From: Pyrenula massariospora
Taxonomy: Eukaryota; Ascomycota; Eurotiomycetes; Pyrenulales; Pyrenulaceae
Assembly: GCA_021030905.1 (NCBI GenBank)
Contig: JAGFMI010000013.1
Coordinates: 806,001-870,000 of the forward strand
DNA: 64,000 bases
Reading direction: 5' to 3'
A program made the position numbers and the translations under genes. Position 1 is the stretch's first letter. Each line of letters begins with the position of its first letter. Of the stretch, positions 35,015 to 45,482 are shown one piece after another. The notes under the pieces are model-generated. The model saw nothing but the letters and a program-made list of their open reading frames with translations, did no database searches and was not told where the DNA came from.

Positions 35015-35130
35015 TTGAGATGCAAGTGTCTCTACCAAAACTTTATAATTTTTTTAAATAATTAGCTGTAAATAATTTAGAGTTGTTGAATTTAAACATT
35101 TGAACTTTTAAAGTATACATTTTGATCTGA
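35015..35130. other. Short AT-rich block
   Basis: About 115 nt dominated by A/T, including AATTTTTTTAAATAATTAGC and TTTAAACATTTGAACTTTTA, in a region of otherwise mixed composition. No open frame. It could be a mutated repeat fragment or a matrix-attachment-like sequence. Confidence 0.4.
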
Positions 35131-36096
35131 TTTTGCAGCAATTAAGGAAGAATATTGGAGCAATCTTGCGGTGCAATTCTTTTTGTCACCCGCGAGGCGG
35201 CTTCGTATCGGACAATCTCCGGCAAAACCTCGCCACGGAGAATCAGCATCCCTGTCGGAGCTGTAATCAGGTGCGAGTCGAAGCCACAGCTCTCAATTGG
35301 CATATGCGATTGCAGACTTTCCTTACGATCCATTAATCTGGTAGTGCAAAGCAAGTCCGGCCCTCTACCAACTTAGAGACTCTGGATTTCTTATTTTCCG
35401 ATTAGACCTGCGGTAACGGTACCTTAGGCACTTTTTGAGTACTAGTACTATGGCACAGTAGGGTGTATAAGACATGGCGTCTCAGGAATCTTGTCTCCCG
35501 GGGTCATACGATGGTTGAAGATCCTTGATTCACTTGCGCTTGGTATGGGAAGAAATCGAAGTTGAGAGCTCCACGGACATCCCCTGAATTAGCGTCAGCG
35601 CCGCCTCTACCGGGAGGGAAAATGGGGAGCTTGCTCAGGCCTGTCCCAACCTGCTACGGCCCTTTCTGTGCATTGTTGGGATCACGGTCTTCCCCCTCCC
35701 TACATTTGTGTTTGCAGCTTCTCGGAGGGACTAGCTGCATTTTAAGGAGACAGCCTTTTCCATACTTCAAACTCCGGATTTTATCCCTTCTCTAAGGCTT
35801 CAGATGATACCCTATGCGCCTTTTTGTATGATGCATGCTGAACTCTTTAGGTAGAAACCTGGGCCTCTCTCTTTCCCCGAACCCTATGAAAGAGGGATAT
35901 TTACTCACTAAATTCCGCTTCGCCCAAGAAATGTGCATGAAACAGGCCAAAAAATTCGCGAATGGGACAAGACAGGCATTCTCGGGCTTATCAGCCCAAG
36001 ACTAATCATGAAGAGTATGCAATAAAGCATCCGCATTTGCCCAATTATCTCTATGCTCTCCACTTTCACCAACCCACGAAAGTCAAATTCCACCGT

Positions 36097-37541
36097 CTAT
36101 AAACCCCACGGATCCTCTTCCCCGCTCATCACTTTCCCCATGCGATCCCACACCTCCATCTCCAGGCTCACGCCTGCCCTTTCAAATTCTTCCGCCAACC
36201 ACAACGGCGGCTTCCAGTAACCCGGCGGAGGCGTGTAATCAGGATCGGGAACCCATAGGCATCCCCATTCCGCCCCCGGGTCGGATGGGTCGTGCTCAAA
36301 ATGACCCCCAACAAAGTCATCCATTCTCGTGCCGCATCCGATGGGCTCGCAGTTTACCTCGGTGATTTTCACGTGGGCGAGAGAGGGCGTGTGGGAAGGT
36401 TTTTGAGTGGCAAGTGAAGAGAGCCAGGAAAGGGATGAGGGGATGTAGCCAGATGCATCGAAGCGTATCTACAGAGCATTGGTTAGTAGATAGAAAACTG
36501 GGCGCAAATCCGCTGAAGAATAAAAAATTCGCAGGAGTTAGGGGTAAAGAGGTCGGGGACGGGGATAAAGTATGGAGAAACAAGGGCTTAACTGACCGTG
36601 AGAGACACAAGGGAACGTGGAAGAAGCGCATCGAGGTGTGCAGATCGACTATGCGTGGAGAATAAGAGCTCGGCAGGGACTGTCGCAACTTTGAGCTTTT
36701 GGAAAAATATCATAGAAAATCTTGACCCGTCATGATGGGGAAATAATGCTCCGTCTGCAAGATGGAGTGATTCGAGTGTCTCGAATGTAGACGAGAGAAG
36801 ATGAGAGATGGCCTTCGGCGAGAGAGGGTGGCTGAATCTACGCCGTTCTAGGAAAGATCCTTCCTTTAAAAGGCCCGGAAGAGGAATGGTCAGATGCAAA
36901 AGCGTGGCGGGATATGACAAGAGGCTTTCAACGGCTTTCAGAGAGATACGCGACGTTGGATCGATCTCTAAGGACTGGACGGTCGCTTTCCGGGCTTCAT
37001 TTGACGGCGCTGGTGTGACAAACCTTAAAGCCGAAGGACCTACGACACTAAGCTTCAGATCGTGAACTCGACATTGTACAAGTAAAGCAGGAAGTTCTTG
37101 TTTCGACGTTTCCGAAACCTGCACGTCTAGCTCATAGTGATACGCTGATGCCGGCGGAGGAACGTAGAGACGATGGTCAAGGTTTTTATCAATTATACCA
37201 CCCCCAAGGCGGAATTCCCGTAGATTGGGCAACCGGACGAGTAGCTCTTGGAATTTTCGGCCTCTGAGAGAATAATCCAAGATGAGAACCAGACTTTTCA
37301 CGTTGGCACCGAGTCTGGCGTTACTATTGACGGAGCGAAGTAAGAGATTATATCTGTAAGAAGCATCGTCATTGTGCGACCTGGAAATGTAGATGGAACG
37401 GTAGAGACAGCGGTTTGCGAGATGGCAAAGACGATGACAGACCAAGGAAGAGGCATGGAGGGTGGGCCTAGAGATAGCTAAGGACAAATCAGAGAGTACC
37501 GCAAGCAGAATTTCATCGGGGAAATTGAGCAGGTTGGTCAT
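36097..37541 (-). CDS. F-box protein, LRR-like fungal type (2 exons)
   Basis: Exons 36597-37541 and 36097-36468 join across a 128-nt intron (GTCAGT..CTGTAG, CTAAC present) to give 438 residues. The N-terminus has an F-box (MTNLLNFPDEILLAVLSDL, then LVCHRLCHLANRCLYRSI), which binds Skp1 in SCF ubiquitin ligases. Leucine-rich segments follow at regular spacing (VKSLVLILDYSL, LPNLREFRLGG, ATLLHLTIPLPGLL, FETLESLHLADGALF), as in the large fungal F-box/LRR-like group. The second exon carries a Trp/Pro-rich tail (GYWKPPLWLAEEFE). The ATG at 37541 is used because the frame upstream opens only with GTG. Substrate unknown. Confidence 0.82.
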
Positions 37542-39919
37542 AGCGGGACACGTGGAGATAGACAGGAGAGTAATCGTTTCGGAAATCGAAAATATAGGAT
37601 GAGTTTGTGGATGACGAAAAAAGTTGACATTTCCAAAAGTGTGGGATCTAATAAATGTGAGCTGGCTTGTTGTCTTTGAGGGAATGTCAGCAATGAGAGT
37701 TGCTCTACGGTAAGACAAGCCTAAGTGCCGCTGCACAGGCACAGGCCCTCAAACGGGCCGTGGAGGCACAGACTCTCAGAGGGGCCAAAAAGGCACGCCC
37801 ATGTCAGCTCCCATAGAATTGAAAGTGCGGCGTATGTAAAAGGCGGTCGGCGGCTAGACTGGTCGTCTGAGGTGCTTGCGCCGCGAACATATCGGTTGAG
37901 TGGAACGGATGAGCTGAAGGGCAGTGCGAATGCTGCGGGTCGGCAGGAGAGACTAAATGGGGATGTGTTCCCAGGCGCTCATTATGCTCAGGATGAAGAT
38001 ACCTCTATGGAGAAACCGGCGTGACAAAAGAAAAACAGAGCTTTTCTGAATGTGTGTGGGTTAACCAAGTTTCCATTTAAACATACCCTGCGATTAGCTG
38101 GGATGCTACGGACCCATCTTATCACCCATAATGAAAAGCCCATAGAGGGGATCATCCACGAAAGTCGTTGTCAGCTCAATGTATCGAATTCTCCAGCGAT
38201 ATCAAGCTGCGATAGCGGAGCGGTAGCGTCACAGTCTCATGGTGAATGTAGGTAAGGTAGGTAACAGGACGGCCTACAGGAGGACTCCGAGCCGTACCCG
38301 AGGTGCCTCTACTATAGTGACACTGCCAGCAAGACATAAGTACAATTTATCTCAAAATGACCTGACCACCAGACATGGTTCCCTCAGGTTCATTCGCAAC
38401 GCCTCTTTGGCCCCCATATTCCCCTTTTTTCAAAGTCAGAATACATTCCTTGTAGCGCAGTAAAGACCTGTTTCTTTTCCAACCCTTCGATAATTAACGT
38501 CCTACTTTTCTCCAAAAAGCATACATTCGTAACTCGATATCAGCAATTCTGTAGATGATGACAAAGCTCGATCAATCGATTCTGTGTACCTTTAACAATA
38601 TCTCATCAACGTTAGTTCATTGTAGCTATGGCGATGAAGGCTACAGCTTCAAGAGGAGGACAGCTGAGTCGCCGTGAGAAGATTGAAATTGAACGAGTAT
38701 CATTTGCTTATGCCGAGACTTGGCTGTACTACCACTGCCGCCTAGTCGTAGCCTGAATTATACCAGCTACCAATCCCTTACTCAGAAGTTTCGCGTTTAG
38801 CGCCCATGCCCGCACCGACCCTGTCGTGCCTGTCTGCGGAGCATCCTCCAAGACCGGGCCAATCTGTATGATCATTTATCCCGCTATTGGCTGCAGACTG
38901 GACCATATCGACGCGGTTATGAGCCATGATCACATTTTCGTGGCAGAGCTGCGGAATATAGGGACCTATGGATTCGTGACAGCGTTTGAATTTGTGTTAC
39001 GCTAACCGGTGCGGCCTTACAGTAGTACAACATGAACATGAGGTAGATATTCTCGATGTCTTTGATACGGCGCAATGGAACTGGCCTGAAACGGCGATGT
39101 TGAGGGAGAGAGGGAAGGTATGTCAGCATGAAGTTTGACGTACCTTCATTTATGTAAGCTCCTCCCTCCTCCTTGCCCTTACTTTTACCTTAATAGGTCT
39201 AGCATAGATGTACAATTAACCGCCGAGGCCTACGGATTGGAACGGACCTTAGGTAAGCATCCTCGCTCTGCTCCACAAGTTCAAATGCTAGCTTACGTTG
39301 TGAACTAATAAAATTTGCCAAGTGAGGTGGAGGACTCCGATGAGGTCTGATGTTTGTTGTTGAATATGAAATGAAGAGAGATTACAAGGTAGAGAAGGAG
39401 AAAGGTTCATCTTCCCCCCTTATCTAGAAGTTCTTTCGTTAGAAACTCTTCTCGTGTTCTGCACGCACAAAGTCAGCAATCAATCTCGGAAGTCAAGTAC
39501 AAATGAGCCTCTTGGCTATCTTTTATTCCAACGTGACATCCTGTGTGGATCCAATTATCTCTATTTAGTGAAGTGCGTCACATCCCGAGCAGGTTGGCTC
39601 AGCCATTGGTTGGTGATTCAAGTCAGAATCAGGCAGCAGGCACTTAGCTCTGAGGGAAGAGTGACGGCAGCACTATAATATACCAAGATCGTCCGTAACA
39701 CCATCCCTCTTAGCCACGGTTGCCTCCGCATACGAACAACTTACGGACCTTCGAAAAGAACATTTCTCATTCCTACATTTCGTGCTCCCAGCTTCGAGGA
39801 ACAAAACACTATACACCTTGCAGATCGAGGATATTCTCTGCCGTCAGTCTCATCCTTAACCTTACTCGCAGCCTATCTAGTAGTCTGCCATCTTTCAAAC
39901 TAGTGCTAACTTAATTACA
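37542..39919. other. Intergenic region, 2.4 kb
   Basis: Upstream of both the F-box gene (minus) and the secreted-protein gene (plus). It holds a possible C2H2 finger remnant at about 38050-38145 and a 42-codon ATG frame at 38628-38756, neither convincing as a gene. No tRNA or clear repeat seen. Confidence 0.5.
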
Positions 39920-40627
39920 ATGCAGCTCATTTCTTTCCTTTCTCTCATTCTCGCATTTCTCATCATCTTCACAATTGAAGAACCTGTCCCGCCGTCCTCC
40001 AACGCCATCTCTGAAGGTCCTCCCAACCAGAAACAAAATGCCACCTTCACCAATCCAGGCCACATCGAATTTGCCCACTATGACATCTCATGTCCCAGCT
40101 GCTGGGATACCTCCTGCTACGCACGCAACCGGTGAGACAGGTACGGCGTCTACCGTGGCAGTGAACACTGCAGGAGGACAAAGCACCGCGGATGCCACAG
40201 GTAAGGAGCCCCAGTCAACCAGCCCTTTCCCCATATCCGTGTCTGCCAGCAACTAAGCAGACCTATAGAGCCTGACAATTTGACGCCTACGACTCCTCCC
40301 ACCACCACGGGGAGCAGTGCCGCCATCTGCGGCAATCAAGATGACGACCATTGTGACCAAGATGACTGTTGTTGCACACAAGCCACCACTCCCTTTTACG
40401 TCGACGTGATCTTCCACAATATGTACTGTGACACCGATTTCCAGGGGTTCCGGCGAGCGTCCGATGGCCCGATCGAACGCATACTCGTTGATTTCAGCAA
40501 GGTCGTCGAAGCAGGTGTCTTCAAGCAGGTGATTAGCGTCTGTGCGACAAAGAACACATTTACGGCTATCGTTGCTTGCACCAAGACATGGGAGGAGATG
40601 AAGGATTACATTCACCGGGTGGGATGA
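39920..40627 (+). CDS. Secreted Cys-rich protein (2 exons), effector-like
   Basis: Exons 39920-40131 and 40261-40627 join across a 129-nt GTGAGA..AAGCAG intron to give 192 residues. A strong signal peptide (MQLISFLSLILAFLIIFTIE) is followed by a short Pro/Asn-rich stretch, CPSCWDTSC, a Thr-rich linker with CGN, a DDDHCDQDDCCC cluster and a folded-looking C-terminal half (FYVDVIFHNMYC, then VFKQVISVCATKNTFTAIVAC). The mature protein has 11 cysteines. It resembles small secreted proteins of fungi that act outside the cell, but no family is recognised. The odd cysteine count could mean a free thiol, a dimer or a slightly wrong splice choice; a second donor-like GTAAGG at 40201 lies in another frame. 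Confidence 0.7.
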
Positions 40628-40831
40628 GCAGTCGTGGCTAAAGCATCAGCTATCGGAATCTCAATAGTTTACCATAAGACCATTCCCCCAGCTAGGTCAG
40701 GAGATGATCTGCTAATCATATTCATTCAACATGATGCTTTCCCCCTAAATCATACCTTGTTCTAGACCTGTTCAATTAATGCCGGACATTCCTCGTATCG
40801 CTTTACTAGTACAAAACATTATCAATAATAA

Positions 40832-42496
40832 TCACCGCTCCACTTCTGCAAACGTCACCCTCACGCCCAATTTCAACAACGGCATCTCAGAAGCCAAACT
40901 CGACTGCCGACTCCTACCACCGCCATCCATGCACTCACACACCTCGCGGCCCATAACACGATCCCACTCCCCCCTCCGCATCTTCTCGCTCCACCTCAAC
41001 AGCCGCAACCCGCGCCGCCACACAACCATCACCACACCCACCACAGCAATCTCCAGCAGCAACGTGACCCCCACGATCGTCGGATACACCGACCTCGCAT
41101 TCTCCAGATACACCGTCTCGGGCAACGGCACACGTCCCTGGCCCGGATACTGAAACGGCCCGCTCCAGCACCAGCAGAAGTTAAACAACCCCACCGCCGA
41201 CAAGAACATGACGAGCACGCTCGGCACCGCGACGCACGCGTCCTTGACGAGCGTGAGCCGCCAGTGGTACGCGCCCGTGGCGAAGCGGCGGCCGTAGGTT
41301 ACCAGAGTGAACAAGGCAGACGCGTTCCAGAGCAGCGCGACGCCGACCAGCCAGACGTGGCGGCAGTTGGGGCCGGTGGGCAGCTGGTACCAGAGGATGA
41401 GCACGCCGCCGACGAGGCCGATCGCGACGGGCGCGGCGGCGAGGGTGGCCAGCAGCAGCGTGCGCAGGTGGGAGTGGCGGGTGACGGTGATGTAGCGCAG
41501 CTTCCAGGGCCGATATGTGTAGATTGCGCCGGACCAGCTGAGGGCGCTGAAGTACTCGGTGGAGCGGGCGAGGGCGAGGGAAGGGAAGGTTGGGAGGAAG
41601 ATGGATTGCTGGTCTCCGATGTGGAAGGACTCGTCTCCTGTGTTTGCGGCGAGCCTGGCTGCGATGTCGTATGCGGTGCGGCGCGAAGGCAGATTGCCGA
41701 CGGCGTTGCTGAGGATGATGGCGGGCACGAGCCAGGATAGTAGCACGCTCGTGGCGATACGGCCACCCGGGGGGCCGGGCGGGGCACCGCCAACCTCGGG
41801 GATGAAGGCAGCGACGAGCTGGAAGACGTACAGCAGCAAGGCAAGAAGAGCGCGGCTGAGGTCATTCGTCCGGCTGTCGGCCAAACGGACGGCGGCATAG
41901 CGCCACTCGTGGAAGTGCGTGGCCAGGCTTCGCTGCTGCAGGAGCGCTTCAAAGTACCGCATCGACTTGATCCTCGGCCTCTGCACCTCTTCATGTGTGG
42001 CAAAGACGGAGGCGATGACGCGCTGGCAGGACGGACATACATTGTCGCAGCGCGCAGCGAGCACGGCACAGCGATCCCAAGCGTCGAGCTTGTGGAGCAG
42101 CGACCAGAGGCTGTCGATAGGGTCCCCCAGCAGATGCAGGACGGCCTGGAAGTTGTGCTTGTCGAGCGGGCTGAGCTCCATGTTGGCGACGAGGAGAAGA
42201 ACGGGGATTAGCCAGACGGTCAGGCGCGGGCCGATGTCGGTGTACCATGTCTGTCGGGGCCCGCAGAGCGCGTTGCAGCCGGAGAGCGTCAGGGTCATGT
42301 TGTTGACGCCATTGTACGGGGGGCTGTCGAAGGTGTCGCGGAAGAAGAAGGGGCTGGTTGGGGAAAGGGAGTGGTTGCTGAGTAGTTGCTGGGTCTTGTT
42401 GAAGCAGCTGTCGCGGTCAAATGCGGATGCGAAAGGAATGCCAACGATGAGGAGGATGAGATTAAAGATTAGAGAAGAGACTGGCATTATGCTCAT
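40832..42496 (-). CDS. Uncharacterised fungal multi-pass membrane protein
   Basis: Single-exon 554-residue protein. A signal peptide (IFNLILLIVGIPFASA) leads to an extracellular N-terminal region with Cys residues and N-glycosylation sites (NKT, NHS, NMT). Hydrophobic helices follow: VWLIPVLLLVANM, LLALLLYVFQLVAAF, VLLSWLVPAIILSNAVG, LLLATLAAAPVAIGLVGGVLIL, WLVGVALLWNASALFTLV, VPSVLVMFLSAVGLFNF and TIVGVTLLLEIAVVGVVMVV. The C-terminal tail is short and basic. The conserved SGCNALCGPRQTWYTDIGPRL near the first helix is shared by many mould proteins of unknown role. The gene is notably G+C-rich at third positions, unlike its neighbours. Its stop is 204 nt from that of the convergent secreted-protein gene. 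Confidence 0.82.
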   Translation of the reverse strand: MSIMPVSSLIFNLILLIVGIPFASAFDRDSCFNKTQQLLSNHSLSPTSPFFFRDTFDSPPYNGVNNMTLTLSGCNALCGPRQTWYTDIGPRLTVWLIPVLLLVANMELSPLDKHNFQAVLHLLGDPIDSLWSLLHKLDAWDRCAVLAARCDNVCPSCQRVIASVFATHEEVQRPRIKSMRYFEALLQQRSLATHFHEWRYAAVRLADSRTNDLSRALLALLLYVFQLVAAFIPEVGGAPPGPPGGRIATSVLLSWLVPAIILSNAVGNLPSRRTAYDIAARLAANTGDESFHIGDQQSIFLPTFPSLALARSTEYFSALSWSGAIYTYRPWKLRYITVTRHSHLRTLLLATLAAAPVAIGLVGGVLILWYQLPTGPNCRHVWLVGVALLWNASALFTLVTYGRRFATGAYHWRLTLVKDACVAVPSVLVMFLSAVGLFNFCWCWSGPFQYPGQGRVPLPETVYLENARSVYPTIVGVTLLLEIAVVGVVMVVWRRGLRLLRWSEKMRRGEWDRVMGREVCECMDGGGRSRQSSLASEMPLLKLGVRVTFAEVER

Positions 42497-44093
42497 AGCT
42501 CAACACGTAAAAGTCGAATACAAACCCACACAAGAAACCCTCCCACAGCCCTCGGTGTAAACTTCAATTTCAACCAACCTAAATAATCCCATGGTCTGCA
42601 AGCCTTTTTGAACCTCGCCTCATCAAACGAATTCCTCCTGTAAGCGCCGGCATCAGCGGTGGCTTGGTCGCAGCCTTACGAGCTGAAACACATAATCACT
42701 ATCTCCAGTAGACCGTAGCGAACGCGACCTCCAAGACCCGTTCCATCGCATCAAGCGTCATCTCTTCGTCCTGTCTTTCGGGATGACAATAGATTTATCG
42801 AACGAAGATCCGACCATGCGGGTATCGCGTCTGTGTCGACCAGGTTAAGATCGTTTTTTCCCTCTGCAAGAACAATGACAATAACAGAAACAAATAGAGG
42901 ATACAGCCAGGTAAATCCAGGTAAATTCCGCATTGAGTGCCCACCTCCCCGGCGTAGATCAAGCAGTACCTACACAGTCAATGCCCATGGGAAAAAGGGG
43001 GGGGTTGAACGGAAGCGGGAAAAGCGGAGCGGGGACAAAGTCGGGATACAGATCCTGCTCTGTTTGATCGACCACCCTCAAGCAGGCCGGCTTGACGCAG
43101 GCCCGTCCCAAAGTCGAGCTAGCGCACGTTGTAAAAAAAAAGATACGGCAGAACAGGATTGAGCTTGAAACGAGAATTTTCCTCTTCCCTTTATCGCGAC
43201 GATAGAATCAAGAATTGCAATGCGATGTGTCGAGTATGAGATTTTAGTCGGACCGGGTGTGATGGGAGGAGCGGTAGACCTGCGAGCAACGAGCCTATCC
43301 CTTTCTACAAACCCCTCAGTTGAGCATTGTGTAAATCTGTTTCACAGAAGGTCAGAAGAGAGGCTCGTGGGAAGATGGTGTAAATTTCTCGCGCTGAACC
43401 GGCCTTCCCTAACATAGGGAGAGGGTCTATGAAAACGCGGGCCTTTGGCGTCTCGGGCAGTTGACGCTGTTCAATCACAGGGGCCTTTCGGGAAAGGCTA
43501 AGTCTAATGCAGAAACGAAACCTTAGGAAAAGAGTATGGGGAAAGAGAAAATCTACAATGCGCTTTACCGTTGATTTCCACGGTGTGCCAGCCTTGCGTG
43601 TCCTCTTACTACCGGAAGAGCCTCGAGAAAACCCTCCAACGCATGCGAATTTCTGGATATCAAGGTTGGAGAAACTTTCAAAGCCTAAGGGCAAACCAGG
43701 GTGGGAAGCGGTTTGCCATCTGGCTTATAGATTGGCTAAAGGGAGAACCGTCAAGCAGAAGATAGTTTACTTGCCCGCAAGGTCAATTGAAATTTATACG
43801 TGAGCCTACGCAAGACTCTAGCTTTGCTACCATGTCTTCTAAAAGTATTCGGTAAGCGGTAGGACAAGAGCAGGCTCGAATCGCAAGGTAGATTCAAACC
43901 CGGCATACCAGCGACGGCTGATAAACCTCACATCGAGCTGAGACGTCGTGTTCGTATAGCAGGCGACCAATACTGGCAGCCTATTTGAGGCCCATGAATG
44001 AAAGGGTAGTCACCTTGATCAAGCCGATCCATCAATTGACCCAGATCTTTTTGCTCGACTTTATATTTGAGGATCACTAACCTCACCACCGTC
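42497..44093. other. Intergenic region, 1.6 kb
   Basis: Upstream of the membrane-protein gene and downstream of the second secreted-protein gene. The frames present (for example 43507-43803) show no domain. A tRNA-like B-box resemblance near 43890 was checked and rejected. I see nothing supportable. Confidence 0.5.
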
Positions 44094-44907
44094 CTAAGCC
44101 CCAGCAATCCATAACTCACAATGCTTCTTTTTAGGATCACAGGGGACGGGTTTAGGTGGTGGAACGGGATTGGGTGGTCCTTTGTATTTCGGGCCTCTCC
44201 TGACTTTTCCTTCCAACGTGTCCCTGGTAGACACAAAAGGATAAGCTTGGCTACTGCTCAAATTTCATGGCTTGGTTAACTTACCAGCACTCGCAAGTTT
44301 CCTCACAATCTTCTAAATGCTGAGCTCCGCGAGGTTGCCTTATATTACCGGCGGAGTCACAATAGTAAGAGAAGGGTGCACCCTGGCAATCTGTGGTGGC
44401 TTCTGCGTCTGGAAAGCAAACCAATGCCCAGGGATGCCGTTTGCTCAACACAGATAGTGATCGTTTTCTAAGCGGCTCTTTCTCCAACATTTGATTCGCA
44501 GGTGGTGGATGCTGCACCGTCTTCGTGTGGCAGTGCTTCTCATAAGGACCATATGGAACTTGAGCCGGCTCGCCCTTGTATTCAGCACTATTTTTGACGT
44601 ATCCTGCCGTCATGACAGGCGCAGACTGATCCTCCTTTGTGACATCCCTGTCGCCGTTTGTGGCAGTCAAGGTAGCCAGTGTCGTGCTCGGATCAGTACA
44701 AGTGGAGCCATGAGAACACGTTGAAGGCGGGTAGGACAGGCGCTCAGTCACAACAGAAGAGGGAAAGACCTGAAAGGCGCTGGTAGGATTTCCGACGGGA
44801 GCTTGAGAGTTGCTAGGGTCCACTCTTGCGTTGACTTTGGTCAAAAATAGACCGTAGCCATTGACCAAGGCGGCTCCAGCAAAAGCAAACACTTTCATAG
44901 CCTTCAT
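44094..44907 (-). CDS. Secreted Cys-rich protein with Kex2-like sites (2 exons)
   Basis: Exons 44285-44907 and 44094-44223 join across a 61-nt intron (GTAAGT..CTACCAG) to give 250 residues. The N-terminus has a signal-peptide-like segment (MKAMKVFAFAGAALVNGYG). A Ser/Thr-rich pro-like region follows. Dibasic sites (LRKRSLSVLSKR) precede a Cys-rich domain (ALVCFPDAEATTDC, then YYCDSAGN, then LEDCEETCECW). The second exon adds a Lys/Pro-rich tail with CDPKKKHCELW. Layout suggests secretion and possible processing by a kexin-type protease, releasing the C-terminal Cys-rich part. No known family. It is divergent from Prp22 with 575 nt between starts. Confidence 0.7.
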
Positions 44908-45482
44908 CCTGTAGTGCGAAAAAGGTATTCGAAAACGAGGATGGCTCTGATGCAGCAGACTGGGAAATGTGGAAAGAAAGGCGGATCTGCACGGGTTTGG
45001 AGGATGGGGTTGAATGGAAAATTAAAAAGACAGAGTGACTGGGCCAGGAGGAGAGGTTCAACGAGGTTCTCGCCTTGGAAGTCGCCATTGACCTTGTTGG
45101 GTGACCTTGAAAGCGATCCTTCCTTTCCAGTAAAAACCGAATCGGGGGAATCCAATATCCAGCACGGGCAGGTGCGACCTGGTATTTAAAGATAGGAAGG
45201 CAAAAGACATTTTGTTCCGGGAGTGGAAGGGACGAACGCTGTACAGGTGCCGCTTCTTACAGACATCGGAACTCATTTTGACACAGACGTCGAGACGTTA
45301 TTTCCGAATTATGAAGTGCAATGTTGTAATCGATACTGAAAAGTACCTAGTAGGCAGTTTTTACAGACGCCAAGCAAACAAGAATCAGCGGAACCGTTCC
45401 GTTATCATCACGTGTTTGATAGAGGCGCATCGAGGGTAGATTCGAGAAATCAAAAATTGTGTCAATACACACAATCCGCGAC
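44908..45482. other. Shared upstream region of the secreted-protein gene and prp22
   Basis: 575 nt between divergent starts; presumably holds both promoters. No other coding frame is supported. Confidence 0.5.

Larger units (their letters stand above)
33051..36096. other. Gene-poor 3-kb region with repeat remnants
   Basis: Downstream of the NACHT gene. It contains a pair of diverged direct repeats (near 33131 and 34806), a possible exon relic (33580-33741) and an AT-rich block (about 35015-35130), all listed separately. Other frames are short and random-looking. This is the emptiest part of the window and looks like decayed accessory sequence. Confidence 0.5.

Noticed and set aside
38628-38756. 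42-codon ATG frame in the 37.5-39.9 kb gap
   Set aside because: Reads plausibly (REKIEIERVSFAYAETW) but is too short and isolated to support as a gene without transcript or homology evidence.
41299-42069. Long minus and plus frames overlapping the G+C-rich membrane-protein gene
   Set aside because: Low-complexity Ser/Pro/Arg compositions caused by G+C-biased third positions; the 554-residue frame has a signal peptide and regular helices.
43862-43910. tRNA-like B-box resemblance (TTCAAACCCGG)
   Set aside because: No five-base-pair T stem, no A box and no acceptor stem could be paired around it.
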